Positions 62,581-64,000 of a DNA stretch of 64,000 nucleotides are shown here, piece by piece. The notes beneath the pieces are model-generated. The model was not told the origin of the DNA and made no database searches. It worked only from the letters and a program-made list of their open reading frames with translations. The translations under genes were made by a program, and so were the position numbers. Source of the stretch: Endomychus coccineus (taxonomy: Eukaryota > Arthropoda > Insecta > Coleoptera > Endomychidae); NCBI GenBank assembly GCA_958510875.1, contig OY294068.1, forward strand, positions 162,538,388 through 162,602,387. The letters run 5' to 3'. Each line of letters begins with the position of its first letter. Position 1 is the stretch's first letter.

Positions 62581-63133
62581 TGAAACGTGTCCTCCGATTA
62601 TTGATTAAATAGAACTGCATTTTCTGAGCGCCAACTACTTTACGAAACGGTACGAAAAAGTCCTCATACAAGAATTTCCAGCATTACGAGGTGGATAGAT
62701 GTTGATTATTATATTATAGAAAATAAAGACAAGTTTCAACATAACAATTCGGTTTTATTCCTCTAGGGAATTATAATTGAGAACAAAATTATCTTGATTT
62801 ACAAAGAAACTTAATTCAATAAATTAACAAAGAATAAAATTAATAGTGAAACAAATTAGAGTTCTAATAATTTGATTAAAGAAAATAATAGGGGTTTTAC
62901 AAACTCGGCACATGTCTCAGGTATACGAAATAAAAATGGTCAAGCTCGGCACAGAGATTAAAAGATTCACTTTTAAAATGTTTAAACTCGGCACATGAAT
63001 AATAATACCTCCCTCTGCTTGCAAGAAATAGACTGATGTAATATTAAAACAAAATGTATTAATTTAAACTATACATAATACATATAGGTACATAGGAAGA
63101 ACATATTCAACATCATATTTACACTGTACTATA
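62581..63133. other. AT-rich DNA beside the MULE relic
   Basis: Holds three evenly spaced CTCGGCACA motifs (62903-62995). Otherwise unremarkable. Confidence 0.4.
62902..62995. repeat. Three regularly spaced CTCGGCACA motifs
   Basis: AACTCGGCACATG, AGCTCGGCACAG and AACTCGGCACATG begin about 41-42 bases apart, with unrelated AT-rich sequence between. They lie downstream of the MULE-type relic and could be subterminal transposase-binding repeats; that role is inferred. Confidence 0.5.
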
Positions 63134-64000
63134 TTAATTAATTGCATAATAAGGCGATATTATTTTAACATATTGCAGTTTGGACAACTTACTATTTTTA
63201 TATTCTATAATTTTATAATTAACAAAATTATGACGTTTCTTAGTGGCTATATTTTTAAATTTATTAATTTCGTTAACACTGTTGCATTTAATATAGATTT
63301 CAGTTTGTACTTTAAGAAGTGCGTCTACAAAAATAAATAAAGAAGGATGCGTTTGGTACATAGATGCATTAAAATGGGAATGAAACTATTCGCAAGCATT
63401 GGCTGTTTTATGTAATGCAGCTGAGGCATTAGGCCATATATGTGGTGGAAATTTCGAATTATCTGTCAAATGATTTTCGAGGAGGTAATCAGAAAATTTT
63501 TCAAGTTTTCCATCTACTGGCTCAACTTCGTAGAGCTCAAAAAATTAAAATTGTCAACGTCCTTTGGTTCCAAAAATAAAAGACGAAAACAATAAAGGAG
63601 CCACTTTCCAATTTCATAATTTTTGTCTTGGTATTCTTTTGATAAACCTAGATTTTAAATTTTTCTGTACCATGCTTGAGTTATGGGGAATCGACACTTA
63701 GTAATTTTAGCATTTGGATAAATTTCTAACACTTCATTATGAATAAATAGATATCTCAAAATCTACTACTATTTCTTCTGGTACAAAATTGATTTTATAT
63801 AATCACAATACTCTTTAATTTTTGATATGCAAAACCTATATGTTTCTTCACTTTTGTCTTTTAATAAACAAAAAACTAATGGTATATAATAGCCGTTAAA
63901 AAAAACCATGTATCGTAAACATTTGTGTGAAATATTTTGTGCAGTAAGGAAATGTACAGTCCATATAAATAATTTTTGATTCACATAAAAACTTTAAATT
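63134..64000 (-). pseudogene. MULE-type transposase relic
   Basis: Minus strand, in several frames: LFIWTVHFLTAQN, GYYIPLVFCLLKDKSEETYR (63984-63769), VDFEISIHNEVLEIYPNAKI, KCRFPITQAWYRKI (catalytic-region CxxH changed to CxxP), LSKEYQDKNYEIGKW, then NACESFHSHFNAS-like sequence before MYQTHPSLFIFVDALLKVQT (63361-63134). The PLVF.LL..K..ETY and CRF...QAW blocks identify the MULE transposase domain. Several frameshifts make it dead, and the N-terminal part runs off the window. Confidence 0.7.

Overview
This is eukaryotic, AT-rich, repeat-dominated DNA. Its elements (Penelope-like retroelements, Tc1/mariner, hAT, MULE and R1/I-like and Jockey/CR1-like LINEs, a possible Helentron remnant) are those usual for an insect, most likely a beetle-like genome, although the species cannot be fixed from sequence alone. 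No complete host gene is visible. The window reads like a large intron or intergenic stretch. The best host-like signals are one candidate 47-nt exon (1004-1050) and one tRNA-Lys-like sequence (34412-34484).

Penelope-like elements (PLEs) are the theme. Family A (1-790, 3381-3620, 15460-16100, 34585-34655, 38410-39175, 41072-41455) carries hammerhead ribozyme motifs in its terminal repeats, with CUGAUGA and GAAA boxes, a short stem II and a palindromic CGUACG stem III. Family B (9762-10002, 13147-13268, 16711-17762, 62326-62580) carries a second ribozyme-like core with a CUGAAGA box. Family C includes the longest retroelement ORF here (26332-28473, reverse transcriptase plus GIY-YIG nuclease) and a decayed inverted pair near 48 kb.

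Layout. 0-10 kb: PLE ends, two foldbacks and sparse unannotated DNA. 10-18 kb: AT-rich DNA, a mariner scrap, PLE A and B copies, and one MITE split by a PLE. 18.8-25.6 kb: two R1/I-type LINE remnants on the minus strand, one with a triplicated RNase H segment, and a hAT remnant. 25.6-29.7 kb: the long PLE, with a 513-bp hAT MITE sitting in a ribozyme-like hairpin. 29.9-32.2 kb: a 2.4-kb transposon with 600-bp terminal inverted repeats. 32.3-35.5 kb: two head-to-head copies of an intron-containing, recombinase-like gene fragment. 36.5-37.8 kb: a complete mariner with an uninterrupted transposase. 38-41.5 kb: PLE A pieces around a 1.7-kb palindrome. 42.2-47.5 kb: a nest of transposons. 47.9-49.5 kb: PLE remnants. 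50.7-52.6 kb: a truncated LINE. 53.2-57.4 kb: two foldbacks, one holding a captured coding segment. 57.8-64 kb: LINE, endonuclease, PLE B and MULE remnants.

The genes do not form pathways. Transposases and reverse transcriptases act on their own element ends. Only the mariner at 36546-37842 looks plausibly autonomous; the PLE at 26332-28473 has an open frame but no ATG at its head. All identities come from reading motifs by eye; no database search was run.
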